A DNA stretch of 64,000 nt from assembly GCA_019722365.1 (NCBI GenBank), contig JADFUC010000846.1:372001-436000 (forward strand), in the 5' to 3' direction. Under the pieces are notes generated by a model. It saw nothing but the letters and a program-made list of their open reading frames with translations, did not search any database and had not been told where the DNA came from. A program made the translations under genes and the position numbers. Source of the stretch: Lithospermum erythrorhizon. Taxonomy: Eukaryota; Streptophyta; Magnoliopsida; Boraginales; Boraginaceae. Shown here in pieces: positions 11,617-25,089 of this stretch; the first letter of the stretch is position 1; every line of letters starts with the position of its first letter.

Positions 11617-14600
11617 TTATTCCCCAACTGTCAACCCAAACCCGAATTTGTAGTCTTTCTTCCGATGATCCAACTGCAAAACACAAACATTCAACATGTT
11701 AGTGGAACCTTGTTGCACTTCAGGATGTCGCCAGCAGTTGAGGAAAGAGGCGAAGATGAAGATTGATCAGAAAAAACGGACTATATGTATCGAGAAGATA
11801 TCTATTTACCTCAGCTGAAAGAACAAAATTGAGGCCCATGTTTAGTCGCTCTTCCAGGAATGCAGCCGCGCAGCCATTGGAATCAATTTTCCCCCGAAGA
11901 CGACACTGCCACACAGACAACTTATTATGCCAAGTCAAGTCTCTAGTATATACTAAAAAATGTATGCCGATTCATTACCATAGTGACTACGTTTTTGGTT
12001 TTGGACCAACATATACTAACATATAACAAGACACTCAACAGGAGGAGATAAACCGGCTGCTTGAAAGGAAGTATTAAAAATAAAAATTACCTGACGTAAA
12101 ATATAATCATAACCGAAACTTGATGTTACATCTCCAGACATGTAATTATACATGAAGTCTGATGCTAGAGAAACCTGCATGGCAACTCATATTATAAATC
12201 TGATATAAGTATAGGCATACATAATAAAATCTCTTCTGTAGCATCAACTACTCACCTTTTCAGATATTTTCTGAACATAGTTTAATGAAACCATGCCAGT
12301 ACTAGCAACCTGCCCTGTGGCGACCTGTATAGGAGACAAATTTTAGAAGTGAATTATTTTGGGATATATACTCCATTAAGCTACATGCTAATTTGAATCT
12401 TTCTGCCATCAGGAAAAAACTAAAAATTCAAGGGAACATTTCATTTTTCATTTCCGATAAGTGTTAGAAAACATATATAAAATGGAAATATATGTGTCTT
12501 TCTACTACAACATCAAACAGGTAAAACTAATGTAAAATAAACCCAAACGCTTCAGAAAGCAATTTGCACCAAGTATTTTATCCAAATGCTGGTTACCACT
12601 GAAGTGATCCATGGTGGTTGAAGGAAAACAACAGTAAAAGTAGACTGAATTGTGAACTCTACATATTGATTTTATAGAGAGTATATTAGTGTTCATTAAA
12701 TCGTTCAAATGCAGATGGAAGATTTCTTTTGCATTACCCATTTCTACATGCTTCTAAATTGGAACATGTGTGCAATACATACTCTACAACTAGTGGAAGA
12801 ACCAGGATTTAAGATGAGAAGAAATATACAAGTGAGTTTACATCAAAATTAAGAGGGGTGGAATACGAAAAAACAGCTCTTTGAGCCACAGGTAGTGGAG
12901 GAGGGTGGTCAGCAGCCCTATGTCCACCTCTGTATGCAAAATCTTCCAACTTCAAATGCTTATAGAACTGAATTCTAGACCGATCAGTTAATTTTATTCA
13001 TTTAATTGCAATCTTCAAATCATTCACATTTCAATGACAGGACTCTAGCAAACAACACTAATGAGTGCACTGGCAAAATAGTGAGACGACAAATCATTTG
13101 ATTTATATTACTATTAAAAGTTGGTAACGGTTTCCTTAAATTCTTAACAAGATACATAAATAACGAGAAATCATCTCCTATCAAATTAAATACAATATTG
13201 TAATACAAACAAGAACTGCATAATTCAAGATATGTAAAGAAAAGTCAACATTACGATACCATCTTATCTGTGTTGTACCGAGCAGCATAGCCTATCCCTG
13301 ACTTCCTATGTTGACCAGCCCAAAATACTTCACCACCCAGGGATAAATTAGGTGTTACACTCTGCAGTAGTACAGCAAATAAGACGGCTGTATGTCATAA
13401 TTCTAGTCACTTTCATATTAAATAAAAGCAGGAAGAAAACACAAAGCATAATGAAATTGAGCTATCAAAAGAAGAAGAAGAAGGAGAAGGAGAAGGAGAA
13501 GAAGAAGAAGAAGACAAGCTAGCTGGAAAGAGAAGTCCGTGCAGGTTAAAAACAGTCCAAATCGACTAAAAAAATGTAAGTTATATTAATAATCCACTTA
13601 CATAGCAGTATACCACATAGCTGAGCAATCATATATTGAATCTATAAGACAGAAAAAAACATACTAACAATAATCTTCATCCATTGCCTACCAAAATGAA
13701 CAAAACATATTCACATGACCTAACATAGTGTATATGAATACGCTGTATAAGTTACAGTTTCATAAACTCATGGTATATTGTGCATTCTTTAGACAAGAAA
13801 ACCGAACAACATAAACAAGTAACCTGAATGTAACTGGCACCAAACAAAGCACCACTTCCTAGTTGAAATTGAGCCCTATAATCTGAGCCCTGTATGAACA
13901 GAGAAATGTTGAAAGTCATGAGACAAACTCGGCAAATCACACTTGTGGTAACTGAAGAAATTATATCAATTAACAATCTGACGTTTTTTATGTGTTGCAT
14001 AGCATCTACAACAAACACTTTCTAAGAAGCATGGACTATGTAACAGCAATAGTAAAAAAATATTGGAATTTGGAAGGAAAAGGACATACCTTGTAATCAA
14101 AATTGAACATGCCATGTGACATATGTGGTTCATTCGTGAGTTGGACAAAAGAGGAAGAAGATCCACATTTAACATTTATTAAACATAGGATAAGGACTTT
14201 GAAGTATAAGTTAGGTGAGTTTACTTGCGCATTGGCCTTCATAGAAAGATTTTCAGTCAAATCACACTTCAATCTAGCACCAAGTCTCCCATCAGTCATT
14301 ATTCTCCCAAAGAGCATCAACTGCGGCAAAAGAATAGTACCATCAAACTTATATCGATTTCATATGTTTAAGATGGACCTTGTGATTAAAATCTTACTTT
14401 TGGGTCTAAGAAATTAGCACCGAACTCATAATGAGCAGTGGGGATTTTGATTGTCTCGGTAGATTGTGAAGGAATCTCAGTAGGTCCCATAAAGACACTG
14501 GCAAAATGAAAATGTGAGCCTTTTGTAATTTGGTAAACACAAAAAAGAAGATGCTTGCAGCCTAATAGATGCTCAGTTTAAAGAAAACTTCAACTAACCT

Positions 14601-16260
14601 GTGACTGAGGGAGAATCGTTGATTTAGCCCTTTAGTAAAATCAAATCGCATCCCCTCAAAAAGTTCAGGCTTCAAGGACACTGCACATAAGATTAACAAG
14701 CTGTTAACATATCAAGATTTTGATTTTAAGAATCCGGCAATATGAAACCATGTCAACATTGTAATAAAATTATCAAAGAAAAAAAGGCAGCAATGTTTTA
14801 TATAGGAAAATATATTCTTCACTTGAACAAAGGTTTAAAATTTTACTTAATAGAACATTGAATCTTGATTAATATATCTTCAAAACATCTCCACGTAGCA
14901 TCTCCAAGCTCATCAAATGGAATTACATTATCAACCATATATTCTAGTGAAAAATCAATGCAATCACAAACAATACAATTGTAAACGTCTTTGTCAGATG
15001 GCCAAACTAATTGCAGTGATCTAATTTACTCACGAACCACATATAAACCAATGCAATCACTGAACCAATCAACACTTCGACATCTAACCTTTACATAATT
15101 TCAGACGTAAGTTTCAACTTCAATTAAAAACTAAAACATTTTGCTCATCAACAATTCGAAATTCATAATCAAAATATCACCGACAAACAACATCACTCAA
15201 CAACCCAATCAAACTAAGGCAATCACCAAACCAATCAACACTACAAGATCCGAGCTTTACATAATTTCAGACCTTAGTTCCTACTTCCACTGAAAAATAA
15301 CTAAAAACTATTTATCTTTTTTCCTCCACATAAAAGTTTGAAACTCGTAAACCAATCAACAGCACGAGATCCGATCTTTATATAATTTCAGACCTAAGTT
15401 TAACACTTCCACTGAAAACAATTAAAAACGAAAACTTTTTTTCCACACAAAACTTCAAAAGTCATAACCAAAATCACTAAACAACCCAATCAAACAAATG
15501 CAATCACTAAACACTACAAGATCCAAACTTCACATAATTTCAGACCTAAGTTACTACTCCCACTCAATTAAAAAGAACTTTTTTCACCACTTCAAATTTC
15601 TCAAAATTCACAAACACCAACAAATTAAATTCATCAAAAAAATACAAACAATAAACATATCCAGATCTTTATAAAATTAAACTACTAAGTAGATTTCTTC
15701 ATAAACCAATGCAATTAAAAACCCAAACTTTTTTCACAACTTAATTTTTTACAAAATATCAACAACCAATTAAATCATTCACAAAATACAAACAATAAAC
15801 ATATCTTTATAAAATTAACTACTAACTCATAACTTCACAATGAATTCCTTCATAAACCAATGCAATTAAAAACCCAAACTTTTTTCACAACTTAATTTTT
15901 TTACAAAATCACAAACAAAATATTACCAACAAAAAATACAAAGAATAAACATAATCAGATCTTTATATAAATAAAACTACTAACTCATAGCTTCACAATG
16001 AATTCCTTCATAAACCAATGCAATTAAAACCCCAATCTTTTTTCACAACTTAATTTTTTTACAAAATATTACCAAGAACCAATTAAATCCTTAAAAAATA
16101 CAAATAATAAACATAATCAGATCTTTATAAGAATTAACAACTAACTCATAGCTTCACGATGGATTTCTTCATAAGGAATAGGGGTAGGAAGGTCCATATA
16201 ATCCACTTTTTCAGGTGCTTGTGGTGGTGGTGGTGGTGGGGGTGGAATAAGAGTAGCCAT
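11617..16260 (-). CDS. TOM40: TOM40, mitochondrial outer-membrane import pore
   Basis: Tom40 is the beta-barrel channel of the TOM complex through which most precursor proteins enter mitochondria. Exons (minus): 16260-16146, 14680-14599, 14497-14398, 14320-14225, 14140-14090, 13889-13824, 13361-13260, 12324-12256, 12174-12091, 11905-11810, 11673-11617. These give 305 residues, close to the usual 309 in Arabidopsis. The start [15 protein letters not shown] has a proline run from a GGT repeat. Then come [19 protein letters not shown], the barrel body ([36 protein letters not shown]) and the C-terminal beta-signal KFGFGLTVG. Intron 1 is large (about 1.47 kb) and repetitive. Intron 4 (14224-14141) has a good donor and pyrimidine tract but ends in AA, not AG; read through, its 84 bases stay open and would add 28 residues. 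Confidence 0.94.
13471..13514. repeat. GAA/GGA microsatellite in TOM40 intron 6
   Basis: A run of GAA and GGA triplets within the intron between the exons at 13889-13824 and 13361-13260. On the transcribed strand it is a pyrimidine tract. Confidence 0.9.
15040..16145 (-). repeat. Tandem array in TOM40 intron 1 carrying exon 1 end copies
   Basis: Phrases such as CCAATGCAATTAAAAACCC, TTTTTTCACAACTTAA and AATAAACATAATCAGATC recur through the intron. The clearest units start at about 15684, 15821 and 15979, and the exon 1 end itself lies at 16140, giving spacings of 137, 158 and 161 bases. The units at 15,821 and 15,979 contain ACTAACTCATAGCTTCACAA followed by TGAATTCCTTCATAAACC, nearly identical to the exon 1 end with its donor site at 16,140-16,175. 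More diverged units continue to about 15,040. Confidence 0.8.
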
Positions 16261-16333
16261 TGAAGCTTTCTTGGTTTTACTGAAATGGGGTTTTGGAGAA
16301 GATGAAGATGAAGCTTTTTTTTTTACTGAGATT

Positions 16334-16350
16334 TGCGGCTATATAATTAT
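16334..16350 (-). promoter_or_regulatory. Possible TATA box of TOM40
   Basis: The minus strand reads CTATAATTATATAG about 80 bases upstream of the TOM40 start codon. It is the only TATA-like element close to the gene. The spacing leaves a short leader of roughly 50 bases. Weak, position-based call. Confidence 0.35.
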
Positions 16351-17941
16351 AGAGGTTTTGTAGTGAAGAGTATCTAAAACCCTTTTCAAGAAAAAGCCTA
16401 AACCCCTAAGCTAGATGTCATGCTTTGGTTTTTGGTATCTTGCCTCGAATCGATATCGAATATATTCGGCGAATAATACTTTTATATTATCGAATTTATA
16501 ATTAATTTAAGATGAAGAAGTGATATTTTATGATCGAAGCCTCGATTCTGGCTGACCCGCCAGCGGGTTTTGAATCGAGCGTAGCCATTTAGAAGATTGA
16601 AGCCAAGCATGCCTCAAGCAATGATAAATTACCTAAATAAATGTACGATGTTAGGTTTACAAATACATACTCCCTATATATTTTCAAACACTTTATCAAT
16701 GCTCGAAAGATGCCAATGAAAGTATAAAGTGATACTGAATCCAATTTGATAACTATTCAAACAAGCATTCACCAAAATACCAAATCGGTTTCGTATTTAC
16801 TTACATCATACAAAACAATATGGATTTTATTTATTTTAAGTAATTCACAATATATCACAAAATTCAATGTTAGTGCGTGTTTCGATATATGGATTATGAA
16901 TATATATAATAAAAACTGAAATATAAATGAGTTTCTTCAATTTATATTTTAAATCTATCATCAAAGATATCAAATACTATGATGAAACGACCTGTAATAG
17001 CTTGCAGGGAGTTCGCTAAGCTTATTTATTTTAACCACCAATCAATTTATAAGTTATAATACAACTTATAAATAGGTTATTATAAATACAAATTTATTTC
17101 GATTGCTTTACTAATATAACTTATAAGTCGATAGATAATTTTTTAAAACAGAAAGAAGAAATGACTTATAACCACATTTCATTTATATATTATTTTTATC
17201 TTTACGATATAAATAAATTAGTAATTTAATATTTGAAATAATACAAAATAATTATAACTAAAAATTATATTTTACTTACTAAAAATATAATATTTTTATT
17301 TTTAGTTTTTCAATCAATAAATAAACGCTAAAAGTTTTTATAAACAGACATGACTAATAAACGAAGGATAAATAAAGATAAAGCTAAATATCATGATAAT
17401 TAATTAAATTATCTTTACTAAACCAATTCTATAAAGCTTAGAACAAAAATTGAAAAAAAAAGGTAATTTAGTATTTTTTTTATTTGAACAATATGGATTT
17501 GACTAGATTATCCTGAAAAGAAACGCAGCAAACAGCCCCTAATGTACAAAATTGACAACTTAGAGATAAAAGAAACATAAATATAAAGTGAAGATGAAGG
17601 TGAAAATATAGTTTGACAGAGAAAGTTGAAGAAGTGAGAGTCTCCACAAAAGCCTTTAGCTCTCCCATTGTCTTCCGTAAGCTCTCTTGCACACCACTAC
17701 TATATATTCTTTTTCATTTTTACACTATCAACTAATGATTTCTACATTTACTGAGGGTTCAAAAAATATTACTACTATGAATTTTATATAAAAACGAATA
17801 AATGAATTCACATTCTACAAATATACACCTACAAATATAATTAGGGGGTGTTTGACTACTTGTCAATTGATGGCTACTTAAAAAACCAACTTCAGTAAAA
17901 TTATTTTCTTGATTGGATCAACCTGAATTACTTTGGTACTA

Positions 17942-18171
17942 CTCCCTCCCTTTCAAAAAGATTATATAGTTTTGGATTTTGATGTTGAATTTTAAGTTTT
18001 GGACTCATTTTTTGTACATGTTGTATGATATTTAGTGAAAATATATCAAAAGATTGAATTTTTCAACGTATTTTAATTTTGATTCAAGCCAACGTGTGTC
18101 AATTAAGGGTAAAGTTCGTTAATTTTGATAATTGGTAATCAAACTAGGCGCTCTTTTTGGGATGGAGGGCG
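17942..18171. mobile_element. Stowaway-type MITE
   Basis: The element starts TA|CTCCCTCCCTTTCAAAAAG and ends CTTTTTGGGATGGAGGGCG|TA, so the ends are inverted repeats beginning with the Stowaway terminal sequence CTCCCTCC and are flanked by TA, the target duplication of that family. Length is about 230 bases, with no coding capacity. Such elements are moved by mariner-type transposases encoded elsewhere. Confidence 0.8.
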
Positions 18172-18622
18172 TATTAGCTATGATTATCCTAAAAATAGTT
18201 TTTTCAGACTTTGTTTGTGTTAATATGGATGTTACAATTGGATGTGAAAGTTAAATTTTGAATGTAGATGTAGTGGATTTCGTCGTGTTATAATTTTGAT
18301 GATTTGATATGAATATGCCTTTAATTTGGTGTTTAGGTGGTGTAATAAGTCAACCTGAGCAAGGGTTTACTATGTATAGATGACTATCTTTTTTGTTTAG
18401 TTTGAACTTAATTTTATATTCTTTTGGTAAATATGTACATTTTCAAAAGATGAGACTTAAAGGTGCATTTAATTTATATCTAATGCAAGAATATATCTTA
18501 TTCTTATGAATAAACATTTGGAAATGAACAGTTGTCATTGTTAGAATTGCCAAACAACAGCCGAAGAAAGTGAATTAGGGAGAGATTAGAATTAAACTTT
18601 TAAGACAACTCGTGATTTTATA

Positions 18623-18651
18623 TATAGATAGATAGATAGATAGATATAGAT
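18623..18651. repeat. GATA microsatellite
   Basis: Five to six GATA units flanked by TATA sequence, in the region upstream of the oligoribonuclease gene. Confidence 0.9.
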
Positions 18652-19057
18652 ATGGTCAATGAGTCAATCATGATATAAGAGTATTGGGGGTTTGCAGATA
18701 TTTAATTTTTTTGCCTCTGAACTAAATTTCGTTGCTCCTTCAGCATGCCGCCAATCTTGTTTGGTATATGAAACAACTATCTACTTGTTCGGTTTATCCG
18801 TATGTTCATCTCTCCCATCTGGGGTCATCATAGAAAATATGCAGTTTTGATAATTAAGGAAAATATCATATTCTTTTAGTAGTATCAGATGCTGCTCCAG
18901 TTGGTGTTGCCATTATTGACAGCTTAGTATGCTATTATTAAATATTTTGTTCTTGAACCAACTTAAGAATTACAGTACTTTCTTTTCCTGGAATATTTTT
19001 GAGCTTACACTTTCTTTTGGTTCAGTTCATCGAGGGCTTGATGGTTGGATCGCTAAG

Positions 19058-22000
19058 ATGAATCAACTCCCAAATGCATTTTCTTTGCTGGATCTGGATG
19101 TTGAAGATGACAAGATAGATACAAGCATTGTAACTGCTGCTGATGAGAATCAAACTCCAAATGGATCAGGTTGATCTTGAGATAACCCTCTAAATGTGTA
19201 TAGCATGCTAGTATATGTTGTCTAAACTGCTACAATAGCTGCTTGTCTTGATTGATGAATAATGATAGAATGCTACATTGATTTCATATCAACTGTTCCA
19301 TATCATTTTCGTTCTGATCTTACTGTTTTTAGCTGAGAGTAGCAACTAGCAAGGCTGACAATGATATTTTGTGACTGCTGAAGATGATTCTCTTACTTAG
19401 CTTATTCATGATGCAGGTAAAGGGGAGGCAAAAGATGACAGCTTAGCGAATGAGGATACATCCAAGTGTGGTAATTCCTTGGAAGTTGATTCAGCTGAAT
19501 ACAAAATGCCACTTGTGTGGATTGATTTGGAAATGACTGGTAAGCCATCCAAATGTTATGTGGTATTCATCTTGTATAATTATATAAAATTGAGCATTTG
19601 AGCTATGAGATGATAACAATTGATACATTTGTTGATTATCTATTTCAAGTTCCGTATTTTCATACGGATTTGCTTCATGACCAACTTTTGTGCTTGTGAC
19701 CTTAATTTCCTCCCAAATGTTATAATGGGGACAACAAAATTAAACTGAGGAAATGGTATGAAAAAACAACATATATTCTCTACTTCTTGATCAACTTCCT
19801 TTGGGACTAAGTAGTGGATAACAGAATACAACTTAAGCTCCTTGTTGCTCTAGGTTCCATAAAATCTGTCTCAATGTCAAAGGTTGATAAACTACCATGT
19901 CGATTCAAGTGCCCTCACTGTCAGCTTATCTTTCTTTCCTTCACTTCTTTGTTTCCCTTTTTCCTAATACGCCACTTCATTAGTTGCTTCCACATTTAGA
20001 TCCAATGTCCAATCTTCCGCTCTTTGGTCTTCTGTGTCCTCTCAAAGTAGACTTTGTATAGGCTATGTTACGTCTAACTGTTACCCCTTAATCTCTCTAA
20101 GATTACTGGAAAAAATAGACTAATTGGTTTGCTGAATAAAACTGAATTGCATACTATTTTTGTTATCCTTTCTAATGCACAGCGTGTTAATTTGGTGTTT
20201 TTCCTTTTTCTTTTCCATCACATGTTTCTCCTGTAATCTATCCATTAATCCTGTGTATCCAGGTCTTAATGTGGAAGTTGATAGAATTTTGGAGATTGCT
20301 TGTATCATCACAGATGGCAACCTGAGAAAGTCAATTGAGGTAGTTTTAACCGAATTTCATCTAATGATCCTGTATGGATTCATGAGGCACAATTTTAAGT
20401 GTTTAACTAATCTGATTTTTTCTACCAGTGTTAGTCACTCCATCCCTTGCAAAGAAGTAACTATAATTGGCATAAAACCTCCGTAATTACAGAAGAAAAT
20501 GTTCATTAACATAACATGAACCCATGTAGGATATCTGAATTCAGTGTCTCTTGTTTCATTAAGCAGAAAAACATGTCATGATACTTCGAACAAGATCTTT
20601 CTGCCGTGTTTCATTTCCTATTCCACTAACTTCATTTGTTCAGTTTATGATTTTCGTCTTGTCAATCTCCTTTCGTTACCATCCGCCCGGCAAAAAGAAA
20701 AAGAAACATAAATAGGAACAACCTGTATTGCACAAAAGCTACACTGATCTGTCCGGAAAATTATTGCTGACACAAGGTATATTAAGCCTGAATGAGAACC
20801 AAACCCCAAATACTTCATAATAACATGTGATCAATATAAACATTTTTTTGTTCAGGTATGTCATTACTTTGGAGGTTTGGTTCAAAAAACTCGGTATTGC
20901 ACTATCTTCTAGACCACATATATAGTTCATACAGCAAGCTAAGCTATTAGATTATGCATTTTGCTTTTTATTTTCATAATTCAATCCTATTTCTTGTTAA
21001 GGGTCCTGATTTGGTGATAAACCAAACAAAGGAGTGTCTTGATAAAATGGGACAGTGGTGTCAAGAACATCATAAAGACAGTGGTAAGAAGTTCTCATTT
21101 GAGTTTCCGTGACAAGTTGCAACCTCACAATGCTCTTCTTTGGTAGCAGATAAGCTTCAGTGAATTAAAAAAACTCTTTCAATTGTTCAGGTTTGACAGA
21201 GAAGGTGCTCCAAAGTACAATCACAGAAGAGGAAGCTGAAAAGCAGGTATTTTGTTATCCTGGTTCATTGCTTTCAGGAAATAGGCCTAAAACATTTTTT
21301 GAAATATGTTCTCCATGAAGGGTGCAATCTTTTAATTTTCATCAAGTATCAATGGCTTTAGTGCAATGCATCATCTCTCTGTCCTTACTCCTTGGTTGCC
21401 GTTTCATGTTTGTACTAAATTTATTCTATTCTCTGGAGTCTGGACCAACCTATGTATAGTAAATACAAAAGACAAAAGGAAGAAGGAAATTAGTAAAAAA
21501 TTGCTAGTTATAAATATAATTTTCAAAGTTCAACTAATCAAGAGACAAGGCAATAGTCTAATACTGTCAGTTGCGGAATCGGTTTGACAAAAAAGAGATA
21601 TAAAGCTTGAGCAGTCTGTAAAGCAAGTTGAAATAGATTATAGGTTGGAAGATTTTGCATACTTATCTCAATTTTTGTGTCAATTACACACAGTAGAATT
21701 CCCGAATTTTAAAGTCTATTGCTTCAACAAATCTGTTTGCATTCTGCAAATTCTCACTTGTTAGAGGATGTGTGATGTACAGGTGTTGGATTTTGTGAAG
21801 AAACACGTTGGGACATATACCCCCCTGCTTGCTGGGAATTCTATCTATACGGATTTTTTATTTCTGAAGGTGGTCAAAAGACTTTTCTTGTTATATGCAT
21901 GTCACAGAAATGATTTATGCCTTTTGATTTGGAATTTATGTAGAAACCGGTGAATTTTTCTTAGTTCCTTATGGTTCTTTGGGGATATTTTTTCTCAAAT

Positions 22001-22756
22001 CGCTTGAACATGCTCTTAAATGGCCGACGATCATTTTTTTGTGTTGGATATTAACTTGTGTGTGAATTGACAAAAGTATTTGATCTGAGCTTCTGACATG
22101 GTTGTTGCATTGGTTAACTGGTACCATTTCGTGCTGTTATGCAGAAGTATATGCCAGATTTGGCTAGTCTGTTTTCTCATGTACTTGTTGATGTCAGCAG
22201 TGTCAAGGCGCTATGTATTCGTTGGTATCCTAGAGGTAATTCTTGTTCTTTTATTGATTGAAGTAACAGCTATATCGTACAATTATCTGCCAATTCATTT
22301 TTACATGTATATGCGGAATAAGAACCTTACCATTTACACCTTATGATTGTACATGCACCTATTAAACTTCAAAATGCCATGACTATAGATGTTGCTTTTC
22401 TCTATTTGGCAGCTCGGATGCTAAGTGTGATATGTCTTTGAGAATGTTAGCTTTATTAGCACCTTCTTTTGCTTGAATGGTAACAAATTTTATCATGCAG
22501 ATTTGATAATAGATGTAGTTGTTTTGAGAAGTATTTGGCTCAACTGCTCAAAGAGTGTACAGGCAGACCGGTTTAGTCCCAACTGTTCTCTTCAATTTCT
22601 CTCTTTTTCATTAATACTTTCTCTGCTTCTCTACCAGATAACAAAAAGGCGCCTCAGAAGAAAAACAATCACAGAGCTATGGATGACATAAAGGAAAGTA
22701 TAGCGGAACTGAAGTACTTCAAGGAACACATTTTCAAATCCAAGGGTCAAAAGTGA
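19058..22756 (+). CDS. ORN: Oligoribonuclease (DEDDh 3'-5' exonuclease)
   Basis: This enzyme degrades very short RNAs (nanoRNAs) to mononucleotides; plant and animal forms (REXO2 family) act mainly in mitochondria. Exons: 19058-19169, 19417-19539, 20263-20339, 21002-21083, 21191-21246, 21783-21869, 22145-22235, 22638-22756, giving 248 residues. All five active-site residues of the DEDDh family are visible: D74 and E76 in WIDLEMTG, D174 in IYTDFLFLK, and H221 and D226 in NNHRAMDDI. The product ends in a lysine-rich tail. The start is uncertain: the ATG at 19058 gives MNQLPNAFSLLDLD, which has no obvious mitochondrial presequence. The frame is open upstream to an acceptor-like AG at 19024-19025, so an upstream exon with a targeting peptide is possible. 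Confidence 0.92.
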
Positions 22757-24970
22757 AAATAGCGCTCTCACGGTACCTTGTTCATGTCATTCAAAGGCCT
22801 TCATTAAGCTGTTATATCTGGCTCTATTCTGGTGAAAATTGGTATTGTACTACTATATGAAATAACCTTCAACTGTCTGTTCGAGATGCGAGAGGAGTTT
22901 CTCTTGGTTTGATTAAGTTATATTGTTGTTGTAAATGAAACATCAAACTATCAACTAATCTAAGTAAGTAAAATGTTCCTTAACGAAGTGTATGTAGTTC
23001 AGGAGAATAATATACTATTGGTACTGATTTTATTGGTAAGAAGTTAACATTGTGAGCAGTTGGAACATGAAGAACCCAAATTTGTCACCATCATACTCCC
23101 TATATTTCCACTGTCCCATATATCCAGGTTACACTCATCGATCGGGTGCAACACTTGGTCGGTTATTTTTTAACAAAAAACGATCGATCTTATGGAGTGT
23201 ACAGTCGGTGACTACTTTTATCCGGGGCTTGTACATTGGGATTTTTAAATAGTTTTGGTTCGTTGGCATTTGCAGAGGGAATAAGCAATAGTTGTGGGGT
23301 CTCATTTCTCATGAAGCCATGTGAAAATATCATTAGCAATTATTTAAAATACTAAACAAAATTCTTATAATGATTGTTAGGAATATTACATGAATGGTCC
23401 CGAATAATATTAAATACTGTATTGCTTTTTGTCCTCATGGTTTTATTCAATTCCATACATTTTCTAAATTAGAGGAATGCCATTATAAAACTTCATTTGA
23501 AGTGGTATCTTTTTATTCTTTTCTTTGTCCCAAATTGGAAATAGAATATGATTCTGATATAGTGAGATCGCTTGGGTTAGGGGAACTCAAGATTGCCATA
23601 AGGAGAAAGAAATCCAAAAGTCTGGGTGGATCTAGATTTTCTTGATCTATCATCTTTACAATTTTAATTTAGGATTAATATCATTTTCAACATCATCTAA
23701 GACCATGTTGTGTATGTAAACTATAAATAACCAATAACTAATGGTTGGTGAGTAATAACTTCATACTGTGAAATATACAATACATGATTATGGTTTATGA
23801 TGGCATTTTTGACCCACCAAAAGAAATGAAAGGCATATGAGAACAAGATTGGATGTTCCTCTTCAGTTTCTCCCCTAGTCTCATATTCCCCACATGGGAG
23901 CACATGATTTTCCCTACATATCAAACACGGCCTTAATAGTTAATTCACAAATGAAGAAAATAAACTACTTTCTGTCTGGGGCCCTTGATATTTAAGTGTC
24001 CTCTAGAAAGAAATAAATAAAGGGTTATTGCTAAACATACCATCATTATCAATCCCCAACTCCACTAGTCTCCCTTTCTCAAATTGTTATAAAAATTATG
24101 AGAAGACCCTTTCTGCAATTACTCACCTTGCCTGGTCCTCTTCGTGTATATATCACAACAATATATATAAGAATAAACTTATACTCGATGTATAAGTTCT
24201 AGTCTTATTATAAGTACTAACTTTTACATTGATCTTAAATAATATGGAGTAGTCTTTATTAAGTCTTTGTTATAATATTTAACTAGTGACGACTCATGAC
24301 TACACTAACAAATGATCCATGTGATTTTATATACTTTGACATTTTTAACATTATCACATTAAAGAAGTCACTATTTTGCCCATATGTATCTAAAAATTCG
24401 TGTTGGTGTTATAAATGCTTTAACGTAATTTTTGTGATGAAGAGTTAAATCGCGAATGTTTATCATATAGGTGAAATAAATGAAAACAATTTGATGATAG
24501 TTCGTTATTATTATTGAAGTCATTAACTATTAAAATGAGAAAGAACTTAGACGAACTTAAATAAGATATTATAATCAAAGTTAATGTTATCATGAAAAAT
24601 ATCATTTAATTAAACATACGTTATTAGCAGGTTAATAGGATTTTACGAGTTTTATAGGGTGGTATGATAAGGAAAAAAATGGAAAAAAATAATATATTAT
24701 GCATGATAATTACAACAATGACAACCATAATTTCTGAAACGTACTTAGTGTAGTAATTAACTGCTTCATTTAGAGTTGATTAATTTAACTAACAGCCAAA
24801 TGAAAAATCTTACATATTCAACACTTTAATCAAGACAAAAAATCCATTGCTGTCCAATTAAGGTTGTAGTCGATTCACATCTTCAACCGTTCAGACCAAG
24901 TAAACCACTTCTTAAATTCTTGTAATAATATGCCCCACAACCACATGTTCACACACAAGTATAGTTCCAC
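22757..24970. other. Intergenic region between oligoribonuclease and MLO
   Basis: The first few hundred bases hold the oligoribonuclease 3'UTR. Beyond that the DNA is AT-rich, with no gene I can support; the 83-codon frame at 23394-23645 resembles nothing I know and has no codon pattern distinguishing it from background. Confidence 0.5.
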
Positions 24971-24989
24971 TATATAAATAATATATAAA
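24971..24989 (+). promoter_or_regulatory. Likely TATA box of the MLO gene
   Basis: TATATAAATA followed by TATATAAAT lies about 110 bases upstream of the MLO start codon at 25090. That position would give a leader of about 80-90 bases, normal for plants. Confidence 0.55.
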
Positions 24990-25089
24990 TGTGCCATTTT
25001 TTTATGTGAATTCTTTTTGTTTATTTATTTGTGAAGTTGGGTTTTCTTGTTTTGTTGTAAAGTTTAGGACTTTAAAGAATTGGGGGGAA

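Larger units (their letters stand above)
16351..19057. other. Divergent intergenic region between TOM40 and oligoribonuclease
   Basis: AT-rich DNA with no gene I can support. It contains a Stowaway-type MITE (17942-18171) and a GATA microsatellite. A 70-codon minus-strand frame at 17480-17692 begins plausibly (MQESLRKTMGELKAF) but soon becomes a leucine/phenylalanine-rich stretch, and no neighbour exon continues it. Leader exons of the oligoribonuclease gene may lie in the last 350 bases. Confidence 0.5.

Noticed and set aside
17480..17692. 70-codon minus-strand frame starting MQESLRKTMGELKAF
   Set aside because: The start looks plausible but the rest is hydrophobic low-complexity sequence, with no matching next exon or known family.
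23394..23645. 83-codon frame in the ORN-MLO spacer
   Set aside because: No recognisable motif, no neighbour exon, composition like background.
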